From Acinetobacter populi (GTDB lineage: Bacteria; Pseudomonadota; Gammaproteobacteria; Pseudomonadales; Moraxellaceae): 64,000 nt of DNA. The notes beneath the pieces are model-generated. The model worked only from the letters and a program-made list of their open reading frames with translations. It had not been told where the DNA came from and made no database searches. The stretch spans positions 1 to 64,000 of the forward strand of contig NZ_NEXX01000008.1 of assembly GCF_002174125.1 (NCBI RefSeq), written 5' to 3'. Shown piece after piece: positions 36,500 to 46,949 of the stretch. Each line of letters begins with the position of its first letter. Position 1 is the first letter of the stretch. The position numbers were made by a program, and so were the translations under genes.

Positions 36500-37276
36500 A
36501 TGTTAAATCTCGCTGTCAATCTTTCAATGATCTTTACCGAAGTTCCACTGATTGAGCGTTTTGCACTGGCAAAACAGCAAGGCTTTCATGCAGTAGAAAT
36601 TCAATTTCCTTATGAATTAAGCATTGAGCAAATCCAGCAACAACTTGATCAGCATGATCTTGATCTGGTCCTGATTAATGTTCCGGCTGGTGATCTGATG
36701 CAAGGCGGCAATGGTCTAGCGGGAATTCCCGGTAAAGAAATCGAATTTGCCCTTGCGGTCAAACATGCCATGGAATATGCATCTAGCCTAAAAGTACCTA
36801 CAGTTAATATTCTGGCAGGTAAACAACCGCTAGATGCAGATTTGCTGCCATGTCTACAAACCCTAGCGGAAAATTTAAAATTCGCTTGTGATGCCTTTCA
36901 GGATGAAAATATCACCCCAGCCATCGAAATGATCAACGATATCGATATGCCAAGGTTTTTGATTCAAAATCTTGCTCAAGGTCAAGAGATGCTGGAAGTG
37001 GTCAATCATCCTGCACTTAAGCTGCAATACGATTGTTATCATATGGCAATGATGGGAGAAAATGTACTCGAAGGTTTACAGGAAAATATCCAGCATATTG
37101 CCCATATTCAATTTGCGGATTATCCAAACCGACATGAACCCTCCACTGGCAGAATCAATTATCCTAAAATTTTTGACTGGATTCAGCAAAGTACCTATCT
37201 GGGATATTGTGCAGCAGAATACAAACCTAGCCAGCACTCTCAGGATAGTTTTGACTGGTTAAAGAGTTATATCTAA
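36500..37276 (+). CDS. hyi: Hydroxypyruvate isomerase family protein
   Basis: The 258-residue TIM-barrel protein equals E. coli Hyi in length. The N-terminus LAVNLSMIFTEVPLIERFA, EIQFPYE, the metal-binding glutamate in AIEMINDIDMP (about 145) and QYDCYHMAMMG (about 176) agree with the family, as does the final GYCAAEYKP. It would interconvert hydroxypyruvate and tartronate semialdehyde, which its upstream neighbour could reduce. AGGGA 7 bases before 36500 decides against an earlier ATG at 36482. Confidence 0.85.
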   Translation: MLNLAVNLSMIFTEVPLIERFALAKQQGFHAVEIQFPYELSIEQIQQQLDQHDLDLVLINVPAGDLMQGGNGLAGIPGKEIEFALAVKHAMEYASSLKVPTVNILAGKQPLDADLLPCLQTLAENLKFACDAFQDENITPAIEMINDIDMPRFLIQNLAQGQEMLEVVNHPALKLQYDCYHMAMMGENVLEGLQENIQHIAHIQFADYPNRHEPSTGRINYPKIFDWIQQSTYLGYCAAEYKPSQHSQDSFDWLKSYI

Positions 37277-37312
37277 ACCACTATTTTTAACACAATAGAA
37301 TATGCCAATAAA

Positions 37313-37347
37313 AAAACGCTACGAGCACAAGAAGCACGTAGCGTTTT
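37313..37347. terminator. Bidirectional rho-independent terminator
   Basis: AAAACGCTACG (37313-37323) and CGTAGCGTTTT (37337-37347) make an 11-bp stem with a 13-base loop, between the convergent hyi and DUF475 genes. Confidence 0.8.
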
Positions 37348-37418
37348 CTTATTCTAACTTGTTTGTGAATAACTCAGCAGTTATCCACAATACAGTTATG
37401 TATAAGCTGAACTTATCA

Positions 37419-38507
37419 TCATCCTGCTTGTTCACGGCGTCGATATGCAATCGACGAAATCACCGCCCAGACGATAAAGACGATACCAATCAAGCCTGTG
37501 ACCACTTCCGGAACATGTAAACCAGTACCACTACCCAGCATAATGATTGCCAGCGCACCAATTGCATAATGTGCACCATGCTCAAGATAGATATAGGCAT
37601 CCAGCGTACCTTTATCAACCAGATAGATGGTCATGGAACGCACAAACATCGCACCAATTGCCAGACCCAACATGATGATCACCACATCATTGGTAATCGC
37701 AAAAGCGCCGATTACACCATCAAAGCTGAATGAGGCATCCAACACTTCCAGATAAATAAAACCACCTACACCGCCTTTCATTACCGCTTTGGCAACTTCG
37801 GCATTGCCTTGTGCTGCGGTCGGTTCATCACTGTCTTCATCTGCATTCTTTTGTGAACCTTCCAGTAGATGTCCAAGTACTTGTACCCCGACATAAACCA
37901 CAATGCCCCATATTCCTGCCATAGTGACCACCAGACGATCTGCCTCAGCAACATTTGCAGCCATTACCAATAAAGCAATCAAGGCAATAAATACGGAAAT
38001 TGCAGGAACACTACCAAAATGTGCCGAAGTTTTTTCCAGCCATTTAAACCAGTGGGTATCTTTTTCATCATCAAACATAAAGTTTAAAAACACCAACAAC
38101 AGGAACATACCACCAAAGGCTGCAATTTCAGCATGATGTGCCATCAACCGCTCAGAATACTGTTTAGGATCATTCAGCGCCAGCTTGGCCACTTCAATCA
38201 TGCCCATATCTGCCGTTACAGCAACAATTAACAGTGGAAAAATCAAACGCATACCAAAAACTGCAACCAGAATACCGACAGTCAAAAACAGCATTTTCCA
38301 GAATGGATCCCAGTTTTTAAGCACCGATGCATTGACTACCGCATTATCAAACGATAATGACACCTCCATCACCGCCAAAATCCCGGTAATCAGTAATGCT
38401 TTAAACATGGTCGATAGACCAGCATCTAAACCGTGGGTATAGCCCCAATATGCCGAAAGTCCAAGACAGACAATGGTAAAGACAATTGAAAAACGAAAAT
38501 GTTTCAT
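37419..38507 (-). CDS. DUF475 family integral membrane protein
   Basis: The 362-residue inner-membrane protein has nine or so hydrophobic segments and the DUF475 signature EVSLSFDNAVVNASVLK (about 48-64), repeated in reduced form as EVLDASFSFDGVIGAFA (about 260-276). These paired acidic SFDN/SFDG motifs are typical of the TerC-like superfamily, thought to handle metal ions or export-related metallation; tellurite resistance cannot be claimed from this. An acidic loop (ADEDSDEPTAAQG) lies between the two halves. It stands alone. Confidence 0.85.
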   Translation of the reverse strand: MKHFRFSIVFTIVCLGLSAYWGYTHGLDAGLSTMFKALLITGILAVMEVSLSFDNAVVNASVLKNWDPFWKMLFLTVGILVAVFGMRLIFPLLIVAVTADMGMIEVAKLALNDPKQYSERLMAHHAEIAAFGGMFLLLVFLNFMFDDEKDTHWFKWLEKTSAHFGSVPAISVFIALIALLVMAANVAEADRLVVTMAGIWGIVVYVGVQVLGHLLEGSQKNADEDSDEPTAAQGNAEVAKAVMKGGVGGFIYLEVLDASFSFDGVIGAFAITNDVVIIMLGLAIGAMFVRSMTIYLVDKGTLDAYIYLEHGAHYAIGALAIIMLGSGTGLHVPEVVTGLIGIVFIVWAVISSIAYRRREQAG

Positions 38508-38708
38508 TGCGTTTTAACCTATGAATAATTTATCAATTAAATTTGTTTGCATGATACACGTCATACTCCATTCAATCTAATGATTTCAGTTTCATTGGTT
38601 ATTCCCGCGACAGCTCTACAATAAAATGATGCGATACAAGCACCGCACCGATAAAAATAAGAGACAAATGTAAATGTGTGTGCGGATGAAACAATACTGT
38701 CCATTCAC

Positions 38709-39404
38709 TTACACATTTGCCAGCCAGTCCTTTAATAATTTCTCTGCTGCAACAACCAAGTCTTTACCATAACGCACGTTTTCCTCACGTAATGCCAAAA
38801 TATCAATCTTGGCATGATTCAGTTCGCAGCAATGCCCGATCAGCCACTGTTCAAAGTTTGCCGGATTCAATTCCACATGAAATTGTAAAGCCAATATTTT
38901 GCGTCCAATCGCAAAAGCCTGCTGTTTATAATAAATTGAACTGGCAAGATGTCGTGCCTGATCAGGTAAGTCAAAGGTATCACCATGCCAATGCAGTACA
39001 TATACTCCATCCAGATATTTTAAGGGACTGGCAAAGCCTGCATCGCTTAAATTCAACCGGCTAAAACCAATTTCCTTATAGTGCCCACCGAAAACTTTTG
39101 CACCACATGCAGCAGCAATTAATTGTGCCCCTAAACAAATCCCCAAAGTTGCAAAATCTTTGGCAATACGTTGCTTTAAACCCTCAATTTCGTCCTGAAG
39201 ATAGGGATAGATATCTGTTTCATAAACACCTATTGGGCCACCTAAAACAATCAGAATTGCCGGATCAAGATAAATCTCTGTAGGAATATTCACACCGGCA
39301 TGAAAATAACGAATTTCAAATCCCAATTGTTGAAACACCTGTTCAAAACTACCTAAATCTTCAAATGCCAAATGTTGAATGACATTGATATATTGTGTAC
39401 TCAT
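38709..39404 (-). CDS. Class I glutamine amidotransferase-like protein
   Basis: The 231-residue protein carries the class I amidotransferase triad: nucleophile C90 in LGICLGAQLI, and H176 and E178 in LQFHVELN. It resembles the stand-alone GMP synthase-like amidotransferases of unknown substrate, some of which hydrolyse gamma-glutamyl compounds. Its ATG overlaps the stop of the upstream methyltransferase (ATGA), and AGGGGAGAAG precedes it. The two proteins are therefore probably made together. No synthetase domain is nearby. Confidence 0.87.
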   Translation of the reverse strand: MSTQYINVIQHLAFEDLGSFEQVFQQLGFEIRYFHAGVNIPTEIYLDPAILIVLGGPIGVYETDIYPYLQDEIEGLKQRIAKDFATLGICLGAQLIAAACGAKVFGGHYKEIGFSRLNLSDAGFASPLKYLDGVYVLHWHGDTFDLPDQARHLASSIYYKQQAFAIGRKILALQFHVELNPANFEQWLIGHCCELNHAKIDILALREENVRYGKDLVVAAEKLLKDWLANV

Positions 39405-40042
39405 TCTTCTCCCCTGATTTCAAATCGTTGTGCCAACCAGACGGTATGTCCGGCACAGTTTGCATCTTCTGCGACCCTATTAATCACTTCAAAACCATAA
39501 TGATTAAGTAATCCCTCATATTCATCTGGCGCCAGACTGGCGTGATATAAAGCATCGCCAAACATATCCCCAATTGCTTCACCATGCGAAGTACCACTGG
39601 TGAACATCAATACCGTACCGACCTTGGCATGTCTGGCAAAACGACCAAACATTGTTTCCTGATCAGCCGGTGTTAAATGGAAAAAACTGTCCCATGCCAG
39701 TATGCCATCAAATGTTTGATGTAATTCAATACTTCGCATATCCTGATGCAGCCAGATATGCTGAGGAAAGTTTTGCTGTGCCATCTCAATCATACATTCG
39801 GCACTGTCTATGCCAGTAAGATTGTGCCCTTGAGCAATCAAATACGTACCAAGAGTTGTTGCAGCACCACAGCCCAAATCAAGAATACTCGCCCGTTTGG
39901 GTAATAAAGCAAGGAACTTGTCTAACCAGTCTTTTTCATATAAAAATTTGCCACGCAATGCTGTCCATGCAGGGCCATGTTTACGATAAATCTCGATGAT
40001 ATTTTTCGCTAAATGTTCCTGATCGGCTAAACCTTTTGACAT
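39401..40042 (-). CDS. Class I SAM-dependent methyltransferase
   Basis: The 213-residue protein has motif I SILDLGCGAATTLGTYL (about 54-70), an acidic residue after strand 2 (GIDSAECMIEMA), and DGILAWDSFFHL as motif IV. It belongs to the broad methyltransferase 25/11 group; its substrate is unknown. It is translationally coupled to the amidotransferase at 38709 and divergent from fumA. Nothing in the neighbourhood fixes a pathway. Confidence 0.85.
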   Translation of the reverse strand: MSKGLADQEHLAKNIIEIYRKHGPAWTALRGKFLYEKDWLDKFLALLPKRASILDLGCGAATTLGTYLIAQGHNLTGIDSAECMIEMAQQNFPQHIWLHQDMRSIELHQTFDGILAWDSFFHLTPADQETMFGRFARHAKVGTVLMFTSGTSHGEAIGDMFGDALYHASLAPDEYEGLLNHYGFEVINRVAEDANCAGHTVWLAQRFEIRGEE

Positions 40043-40200
40043 TGCTATTTATCCTTTGCTGTTGCTGAAAGCATTCGGTTGATCGCATCATGACACTATT
40101 AGACCTTCGCTTAAATATAGACGAAATCCCCCACAATTACATCGATTTCTCGTATAATCGCTACTGCTAGCTATCTGCCCGCACAAGAGATTTTTTTAAT

Positions 40201-41727
40201 ATGACGACGATTATCAAACAAGATGATTTGATCACTTCGATCAAAGATGCCCTGCAATTTATTTCCTATTACCATCCGCAAGATTTTATTCAAGCCATGA
40301 GCCGTGCTTATGACCGTGAACAAAATCAGGCGGCAAAAGATGCCATTGCACAAATCCTCATTAACTCTCGTATGTGTGCAGAGGGCCACCGCCCAATCTG
40401 TCAGGATACAGGTATTGTCAATGTTTTTCTCGAAGTTGGACTGGATGTAAAATTCGATTTAACCATGAGTCTGGACGATGCCGTCAATGAAGGTGTACGT
40501 CAGGGTTATCTGGAAAACTCCAATGTTCTACGTGCTTCGGTTCTTGCCGATCCTGCATTTGGCCGTAAAAACACCAAAGACAATACCCCTGCTGTCATTC
40601 ACTATAAACTTGTGCCGGGGAATAAAGTCGATATTACCGTTGCAGCAAAAGGTGGCGGCTCAGAAAACAAGTCTAAACTTGCCATGCTTAATCCATCAGA
40701 TTCGATTGTCGACTGGGTATTAAAAACTGTCCCAACCATGGGTGCTGGCTGGTGTCCACCGGGTATGCTGGGTATCGGAATTGGTGGTACCGCAGAAAAA
40801 GCCATGATGCTTGCCAAAGAAGCATTAATGGAAGAACTCGATATGGATGAATTACTCCGTCGTGGTCCACAAAACAAGATTGAAGAACTGCGTATCGAAA
40901 TTTTTGAAAAAGTGAATGCACTGGGTATTGGCGCACAAGGTCTTGGCGGCTTAACCACAGTACTGGATATCAAAATCAAGGATTATCCTTGTCATGCAGC
41001 TGGTAAACCGGTTGGCATGATTCCAAACTGTGCTGCAACACGCCATGCTCACTTCCAGTTAGATGGTTCAGGTGTTGCACATATTCAAGCACCAAAACTT
41101 GAAGACTATCCATCCGTGACTTGGGATGTTTCCAGCGCCAAACGTGTGAATTTAGACACCATTACCCAAGAAGAAATGAACTCATGGCAACCGGGCGATA
41201 CCTTATTGCTTAGCGGTACCATGTATACCGGCCGTGATGCAGCGCATAAACGCATGGTCGATATGATTGATAAAGGTGAAGAATTACCAGTTGATCTTAA
41301 AGGTAAATTCATCTATTACGTCGGTCCGGTCGATCCGGTCGGTGATGAAGTCGTAGGGCCAGCTGGACCGACAACTGCGACACGTATGGATAAATTCACC
41401 CGTAAAGTCTTGGAACATACAGGTTTATTTGGCATGATCGGTAAGGCAGATCGTGGCCCAACTGCGGTTGAGGCGATCAAGGACAATAAAGCCACTTATC
41501 TGATGGCCGTTGGTGGTGCAGCTTATCTGGTTTCTAAAGCAGTACGTGAAGCCGAAGTAGTGGCTTTTGCTGATCTTGGTATGGAAGCCATCTATAAATT
41601 TGTGGTAGAAGATATGCCGGTTTCTGTTGCCGTCGATGTCAATGGTACTTCCATTCACGCCATTGCACCTAAAATCTGGCAAGAAAAAATCGCAAGAATT
41701 GCTGTGGTGGATGCAGCATCGGTTTAA
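40201..41727 (+). CDS. fumA: Fumarate hydratase, class I (iron-sulfur)
   Basis: The 508-residue enzyme hydrates fumarate to malate with a [4Fe-4S] cluster. The three cluster cysteines are C67 (ICQDTG), C185 (GWCPPGML) and C277 (PNCAATRH), matching the positions of class I fumarases. The second domain contains GPAGPTTATRMDKFT. It is oxygen-sensitive by family. A -10-like TATAAT lies at 40153-40158; no matching -35 is obvious. The gene stands alone and ends in a strong terminator. A related L(+)-tartrate dehydratase activity cannot be excluded. Confidence 0.93.
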   Translation: MTTIIKQDDLITSIKDALQFISYYHPQDFIQAMSRAYDREQNQAAKDAIAQILINSRMCAEGHRPICQDTGIVNVFLEVGLDVKFDLTMSLDDAVNEGVRQGYLENSNVLRASVLADPAFGRKNTKDNTPAVIHYKLVPGNKVDITVAAKGGGSENKSKLAMLNPSDSIVDWVLKTVPTMGAGWCPPGMLGIGIGGTAEKAMMLAKEALMEELDMDELLRRGPQNKIEELRIEIFEKVNALGIGAQGLGGLTTVLDIKIKDYPCHAAGKPVGMIPNCAATRHAHFQLDGSGVAHIQAPKLEDYPSVTWDVSSAKRVNLDTITQEEMNSWQPGDTLLLSGTMYTGRDAAHKRMVDMIDKGEELPVDLKGKFIYYVGPVDPVGDEVVGPAGPTTATRMDKFTRKVLEHTGLFGMIGKADRGPTAVEAIKDNKATYLMAVGGAAYLVSKAVREAEVVAFADLGMEAIYKFVVEDMPVSVAVDVNGTSIHAIAPKIWQEKIARIAVVDAASV

Positions 41728-41745
41728 GCCTGTTTTCTTGAAGAT

Positions 41746-41776
41746 AAAGCACAATTTCGATTGTGCTTTTCTTTTT
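41746..41776 (+). terminator. Rho-independent terminator after fumA
   Basis: AAAGCACAAT (41746-41755), loop TTCG, ATTGTGCTTT (41760-41769), then a C-interrupted T tract. The UUCG tetraloop makes it very stable. Confidence 0.85.
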
Positions 41777-41802
41777 TATGGCGCTTGCATCCGATAACGC
41801 AT

Positions 41803-42597
41803 CTACCAAGTCAGCGGATTCCATAATTTAAATGGCTTTTGCAAAACTGGTTGGGCTTTATCGGATAATTGCGTTTTACTGACCGACTGCAATGTACTGC
41901 CATGAATACTTTCCGTTAAGAATGTATTTTTCAGATCATCATATTTGACAAAACTTAGACCTGGTGTTTTCAGTTGTGTAGTGCGTATTTCCTGTAAACC
42001 CTGTTTGGTTGGCATTTGCATCAATGGTCCGACATGCAATAAGTTTAGTGCCGGATCAGGCGACCCTCTAAAGGACTGTTCTTCATATTTCAAATAATAG
42101 GTCTTTCCTGCCTCTACAGAAAAATCGGCAACTTTAGGTTTCTGAAAATGAATGACACCTAATGGTCGGCTGGTGGTCAACCGATAACTTCCCGCTGGCA
42201 ACTCCATCCAGTAGTAATGATTATTCAATAAACTGGGAATGCGTTCACCATTGAGAAAAAAATTGGGGGCAATGATTTCCTGTTGATTCCAGCGACTGTT
42301 CAACCGATAAAAATATACCAGTGCCGAATCCGGATGCTGAATATTTACCGGCTGAAAAAGCTGTCCGGGCGTCTGGTTTACCCAGGCACCGACAGAAAAT
42401 TTACCCACATGATATTGCTGCATAAAGCCAGGTTCTTTACGCATATCGACTGACGCCAAAGTCGAGTGATTTTCAACTTTTTCCTTGACTGTGTCTTTAT
42501 GTTTAAACCAGCCTGACCATAGACTTTTTTGCTGATCGCCTGTTGTGGCACAGCCAGTAAATGCTGTACAGCAGATTAAAATCATTAAATAACGCAT
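41803..42597 (-). CDS. DUF2846-type lipoprotein
   Basis: The 264-residue protein begins MRYLMILICCTAFTGC with a lipobox ending at C16, so it is a lipoprotein; D is not at +2, which favours the outer membrane. The middle part ALVYFYRLNSRW ... FLNGERIPSL ... YWMELPAGSYRLTT matches the DUF2846 pattern, whose role is not known. The chosen ATG at 42597 has GAGGG 6 bases before it; an in-frame TTG at 42609 is rejected. It stands between fumA and clpX, without evident operon partner. Confidence 0.82.
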   Translation of the reverse strand: MRYLMILICCTAFTGCATTGDQQKSLWSGWFKHKDTVKEKVENHSTLASVDMRKEPGFMQQYHVGKFSVGAWVNQTPGQLFQPVNIQHPDSALVYFYRLNSRWNQQEIIAPNFFLNGERIPSLLNNHYYWMELPAGSYRLTTSRPLGVIHFQKPKVADFSVEAGKTYYLKYEEQSFRGSPDPALNLLHVGPLMQMPTKQGLQEIRTTQLKTPGLSFVKYDDLKNTFLTESIHGSTLQSVSKTQLSDKAQPVLQKPFKLWNPLTW

Positions 42598-42697
42598 GAC
42601 ATCCCTCAAAGCGTTGCTATTTTTCTAGCGTATTTTTATTCCCACAATCAATGTGGATTGGTTAGAGATTAACATTTCATTAATAATTTGCAAATAA

Positions 42698-42724
42698 AAA
42701 ACGCATGAACGGATCATGCGTTTT
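42698..42724. terminator. Rho-independent terminator after clpX
   Basis: AAAACGCATGA (42698-42708) pairs with TCATGCGTTTT (42714-42724), loop of 5. The A tract upstream supplies the U tract for clpX on the minus strand. Confidence 0.8.
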
Positions 42725-42739
42725 CTTACTCAATCAATA

Positions 42740-44053
42740 TTATGCAGATTGTTGATTGTTTACAATTTTCAAATCTGCATGTTTATCATCATGTTGAGCG
42801 TCGGTTTGTGGCAATCGCTCGGCACCTAGCAATGGTGCAGCATGTTCTGTAATCACCTTTTCGGTAATGGTAACCTGACCAATATCTTTTTTGCTTGGCA
42901 AATCGTACATGGTATCCAGTAGGATATTTTCCAGAATCGAACGCAAACCACGTGCGCCGGTTTTACGTTCAAGGGCTTTTTTCGCCACTGCACGTAATGC
43001 TTCAGGTTCGAAGACCAGATCAACATCTTCCATCTCAAACAGATATTGATATTGGCGAGTCAGAGCATTTTTTGGTTCAGTTAAAATCTGTACCAATGCT
43101 TCTTCATCCAGTTCTTCCAGTGTAGCAATCACTGGTAAACGACCGATAAACTCTGGAATTAAACCGAACTTGATCAGATCTTCTGGTTCAACTTCACGGA
43201 ACAACTCACCCAATTTCTTGGCTTCGTCTTTTTTCTTCACTTCCGCAGTAAAACCGATCCCGCCTTTTTCATGGCGTTGCTGTACAATTTTTTCCAGACC
43301 GGAGAATGCACCACCACAAATAAACAGAATATTTGAAGTATCGACCTGAATAAATTCCTGTTGTGGATGTTTACGACCACCTTGTGGCGGAATCGATGCG
43401 ACGGTACCTTCAATCATTTTCAATAATGCTTGCTGTACACCTTCACCCGATACATCTCGTGTAATGGATGGATTTTCCGACTTGCGGGTGATCTTATCAA
43501 TTTCGTCAATGTAGATAATGCCCTTTTGTGCCTTATCAACATCGTAATCAGCTTTTTGTAAAAGTTTCTGGACAATATTTTCTACATCTTCACCCACATA
43601 ACCGGCTTCGGTCAAAGTGGTGGCATCCGCCATGGCAAAAGGTACATCCAGCAAGCGTGCCAGTGTTTGTGCAAGCAGGGTTTTACCAGAACCGGTCGGT
43701 CCAATCAGCAAAATATTACTTTTTGCCAGTTCAATACCATCTTTGGACTTTGAACCATGCGCAAGTTTTAATCGCTTATAATGGTTATATACAGCAACGG
43801 ATAATGTTTTTTTTGCCCAGTCTTGACCAATCACATACTGATCCAGTGCCTCACGAATTTCATGTGGCTTTGGTAACGGACGTGCTGCCCAATCACCGGA
43901 TTCGACTTGCTGGCTGGTTTGTACCAGATCTAAACAGACATCGACACATTCGTTACAGATATATGCATCTTCACCAGCAATCAGCTTACCGACCTCAGAT
44001 TGAGTTTTACCGCAAAAAGAACAACATTTCTGTCCTTTGGTTGGTTCGGACAT
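42740..44053 (-). CDS. clpX: ATP-dependent Clp protease ATP-binding subunit ClpX
   Basis: The 437-residue AAA+ unfoldase feeds tagged proteins into ClpP. The zinc-binding domain has C11, C14, C33 and C36. Walker A is GPTGSGKT (118-125), Walker B IIYIDEID, the pore loop GYVGED, and the ClpP-docking loop IGF occurs in [10 protein letters not shown] longer than usual acidic C-terminus ([13 protein letters not shown]) is present. It follows clpP by 28 bp in the usual tig-clpP-clpX order. Confidence 0.98.
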   Translation of the reverse strand: MSEPTKGQKCCSFCGKTQSEVGKLIAGEDAYICNECVDVCLDLVQTSQQVESGDWAARPLPKPHEIREALDQYVIGQDWAKKTLSVAVYNHYKRLKLAHGSKSKDGIELAKSNILLIGPTGSGKTLLAQTLARLLDVPFAMADATTLTEAGYVGEDVENIVQKLLQKADYDVDKAQKGIIYIDEIDKITRKSENPSITRDVSGEGVQQALLKMIEGTVASIPPQGGRKHPQQEFIQVDTSNILFICGGAFSGLEKIVQQRHEKGGIGFTAEVKKKDEAKKLGELFREVEPEDLIKFGLIPEFIGRLPVIATLEELDEEALVQILTEPKNALTRQYQYLFEMEDVDLVFEPEALRAVAKKALERKTGARGLRSILENILLDTMYDLPSKKDIGQVTITEKVITEHAAPLLGAERLPQTDAQHDDKHADLKIVNNQQSA

Positions 44054-44081
44054 AGATACTCCAAATCTTGATAATTAAGGG

Positions 44082-44687
44082 TTATGGACGTTTTGACAAA
44101 ACGTGATCCACAAGACCATATTCTTTGGCAGCCTGTGCAGTCAGGAAGTTATCACGATCGGTATCTCGTGCCACTGTTTCATAATCCTGACCACTATGTT
44201 GTGCCATCAATCGGTTCAATCGTTCTTTGATAAACAAAATTTCACGTGCATGAATTTCGATATCTGATGCCTGTCCACGGAATCCACCCAAAGGTTGATG
44301 GATCATCACTCGGGCATTTTCCAAACAGTAACGCTTACCTGGTGCGCCTGCATTTAACAGAAAAGCTCCCATTGAAGCGGCCTGTCCCATACAATAGGTC
44401 ACTACATCCGGCTTGATAAACTGCATGGTATCATAAATTGCCATACCCGCTGTCACGGAACCGCCCGGTGAATTGATATAAACATGGATATCTTTATCTG
44501 GATTCTCTGCTTCCAGAAACAACATTTGCGCAACAATTAAATTTGCCATGTTGTCTTCAACTTCGCCACTGAGAAAAATGACTCGCTCGCGTAATAAACG
44601 GGAGAAAATATCAAATGAACGTTCACCACGGGAAGATTGCTCAACAACGACTGGAACTAAGGCATTTTGAATTTCTGGAATCAACAT
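44082..44687 (-). CDS. clpP: ATP-dependent Clp protease proteolytic subunit
   Basis: The 201-residue serine protease forms the barrel of ClpXP/ClpAP. The catalytic serine is S105 in GQAASMGAF, the histidine H130 in MIHQPLGG, and the aspartate near 179 in DTDRDNF. The [17 protein letters not shown] block is conserved. AGGAAA lies about 14 bases before the ATG, a wide spacing. It is followed by clpX. Confidence 0.98.
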   Translation of the reverse strand: MLIPEIQNALVPVVVEQSSRGERSFDIFSRLLRERVIFLSGEVEDNMANLIVAQMLFLEAENPDKDIHVYINSPGGSVTAGMAIYDTMQFIKPDVVTYCMGQAASMGAFLLNAGAPGKRYCLENARVMIHQPLGGFRGQASDIEIHAREILFIKERLNRLMAQHSGQDYETVARDTDRDNFLTAQAAKEYGLVDHVLSKRP

Positions 44688-44855
44688 GAGTGTATTATTT
44701 CCTTAGAATTATTAACAGATGACTACAATAGTCCATCAAACCACATCCGGCTAATTAGTCTTGCAATATAACTTTGAATAGATTGATCAGCAAGCGTAGA
44801 ACAACAATATTCATGAAAAAACATGAACGATGTAGCATTTTCTCAACATAAAAAA

Positions 44856-44874
44856 AGGTGCAATTGCTGCACCT
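44856..44874 (-). terminator. Terminator between tig and clpP
   Basis: On the minus strand AGGTGCA (44874-44868) pairs with TGCACCT (44862-44856), loop of 5, followed by a T tract. It should end or attenuate tig transcription before clpP, so clpP may have its own promoter in 44688-44850. Confidence 0.75.
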
Positions 44875-44893
44875 CTTTCTTTTCAACGCAGAA

Positions 44894-46228
44894 TTAACGC
44901 TGTTGACGTGCTTGCTGTTCTTTCAACAAATCTTGATAAGTCACTTCTTTTTCAATGACTTTTGCCGCATCAAGGATATGATCAACCACTTGATCTTCTA
45001 GTACCACAGCTTCGATTTGCGCACGTTGTTGCTTGTCGTTACTGAAGTATTCAATCACTTCTTGTGGATCTTCATAAGAAGAAGCCATATCTTCAATATA
45101 CGCTTTTACACGTTCTTGATCTGCTTCAAGTTTTGCATCTTGCAAGACTTTAGACACCAGCACACCCAGTTTTACTGATTTTTCAGCTTGTTCCTTGAAC
45201 AATTCGTCCGGTAACACACTTGAATCAAATGCTTTGGCACCTTGTGCACCAAACTGTTGGGTAAATTGTTGAACCATTTGTTGACGTTGACGATCAATTT
45301 CCTGAGCAACCATTGCAGCTGGTACTTCAATCTCATTGGCTGCAACAAGCGCATCAAATGCGGCCTGTTTCACTTGATTACGCAGACCATTTTTCACTTC
45401 ACGTTCCATATTTTTACGAACGTCAGCTTTTAACTTCTCTACGCCATCTTCCTCGGAGATACCAAAGATTTGTAAGAATTCGGCATCAATTTCAGGCAAT
45501 TGTGCTTTTTCAACTTTTTTAACAGTGATTTTGAATTGCGCTTGTTTACCTGCAAGATTCTCGGCTTGATAGTCTTCCGGGAAAGTTACATCAATCACTT
45601 TCTCTTCGCCTTTTTTCATGCCGATAATGCCGTCTTCAAAGCCCGGAATCATACGACCAGAACCTAAGACAAGACTAAAATCCTGTGCAGAACCACCTTC
45701 AAAAGTTTCACCGTCAATTGAACCTTCAAAGTCGAAAGTCACTTGCATGTCTTTTTTCGCCATGCCTTTGGTTTCTACCCATGTTTGACGCTGTTTTTGC
45801 AGGTTTTCAAGCATAACATCAACGTCGGCATCGGTAATCGCTGTGGTTTGACGTTCGATTTCAAGATCGCCAAAACCTTTCACGTCTACTTCAGGATAGA
45901 TTTCAACAGTTGCTTCATAAACTAAAGCATCCTCTTTATTTTCAACTTTTTCGATATTTGGCATACCGACAGCATTGATTTTTTCTTGCTGAATTGCTTC
46001 AAAAACTGTATCACGAATAATATCGTTGACCACTTCCTGATAGATACCGGCACCATATTCACGGCGCACAACGTTCAATGGTACTTTACCTGGACGGAAG
46101 CCATTGATCTTTACAGTTTTGGCAGTGCGTTTTAAACGAGCTTCAAATTGCTCATTAATACGGCTCGTCGGTACAGACACATTTAAACGACGGGCAACGC
46201 CCGAAACCGCTTCAGTCGTTACTTGCAT
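44894..46228 (-). CDS. tig: Trigger factor
   Basis: The 444-residue ribosome-bound chaperone holds nascent chains. The N-terminal ribosome-binding signature [17 protein letters not shown] is at about 43-59, the FKBP-type peptidyl-prolyl isomerase domain is at about 160-245 with [20 protein letters not shown], and a helical C-terminal domain follows. AGGA lies 4 bases before the ATG. tig precedes clpP and clpX as in most proteobacteria. Confidence 0.98.
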   Translation of the reverse strand: MQVTTEAVSGVARRLNVSVPTSRINEQFEARLKRTAKTVKINGFRPGKVPLNVVRREYGAGIYQEVVNDIIRDTVFEAIQQEKINAVGMPNIEKVENKEDALVYEATVEIYPEVDVKGFGDLEIERQTTAITDADVDVMLENLQKQRQTWVETKGMAKKDMQVTFDFEGSIDGETFEGGSAQDFSLVLGSGRMIPGFEDGIIGMKKGEEKVIDVTFPEDYQAENLAGKQAQFKITVKKVEKAQLPEIDAEFLQIFGISEEDGVEKLKADVRKNMEREVKNGLRNQVKQAAFDALVAANEIEVPAAMVAQEIDRQRQQMVQQFTQQFGAQGAKAFDSSVLPDELFKEQAEKSVKLGVLVSKVLQDAKLEADQERVKAYIEDMASSYEDPQEVIEYFSNDKQQRAQIEAVVLEDQVVDHILDAAKVIEKEVTYQDLLKEQQARQQR

Positions 46229-46911
46229 GGCTTCCTCTATATATGTTCAAAAAGTTAGTATTAATAAAAAAGTGCCACATTATATGCCAACATCGCAAGA
46301 TATACAAAATTTGCTTAAATTTCCTTGCAAAATTTTATTGCGATCATGCTTTGTTTATAAAAGATCATGGTATTTTGTCATACTCTTTTTATTCGCCATA
46401 TAGAGTTTTCTATTGATATTCAGATATTTATTATTTTGGTTCATCATCGTAACAACACAGGAAAAATTTAATTCAACCCTAACCTTTTACTATATATAAA
46501 TTCCCCTGTTTGGCATCGCTGTATCTTAGCTTTATGCCCTCTCTCAAATTTTGAATCAGATCACTCATATGCCCAGAACAAAGTCAGAAGTTCTCATTCT
46601 TGATCTTGTTTCTAATAAAACACCCGAACATGATGCTTTTATACAATAAAAATTTCCTCCTTAAATGCCCCAAACTGACCCATAAAAAATTTTACATTTG
46701 ATCTCTAACAGATATGCGCATAAATAAGTTAGAGCGATTAGTTTATTGATATATTCGGCAAAGCAAACTTCAGTACAATAAATTTAGTATTTTAATTCAT
46801 ATAGATAAAAAATTAGATCGCTTATTCCGTCAATATCAATCGCTTTCTCAAATTAAAAATTTACTTTCAAACAAAATTATCCTTACCTTCTAATCCACTT
46901 TAAATATAAAT
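46229..46911. other. Long AT-rich intergenic region without a clear gene
   Basis: No gene-sized frame is seen on either strand. A 26-codon frame starts at the ATG at 46569. Two imperfect copies of an ATAAATAAGTTAGAGCGATTA-like word occur near 46720 and 46804. These could be decayed coding sequence, but I cannot name a parent. The tig promoter must lie at the left end and the receptor promoter at the right end. Confidence 0.45.
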
Positions 46912-46915
46912 AACA

Positions 46916-46945
46916 TTGCAAACAAAAATCATTAACATTTAGAAT
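46916..46945 (+). promoter_or_regulatory. Likely promoter of the piuA-like receptor
   Basis: TTGCAA (46916-46921) and TAGAAT (46940-46945) are 18 bp apart. Transcription would start near 46952, about 60 bases before the ATG, inside the palindromes described next. No good Fur-box match was found; AATCATTAACATT between the two elements is only a weak resemblance. Confidence 0.45.
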
Positions 46946-46949
46946 ACAA

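Noticed and set aside
38600..38708. Short minus-strand frames after the amidotransferase gene
   Set aside because: Frames of about 30 codons with a hydrophobic stretch are present, but start codons are weak and nothing supports translation.
46920..46945. Fur box upstream of the receptor
   Set aside because: AATCATTAACATTTAG resembles part of a Fur site, but too few positions agree to call it.
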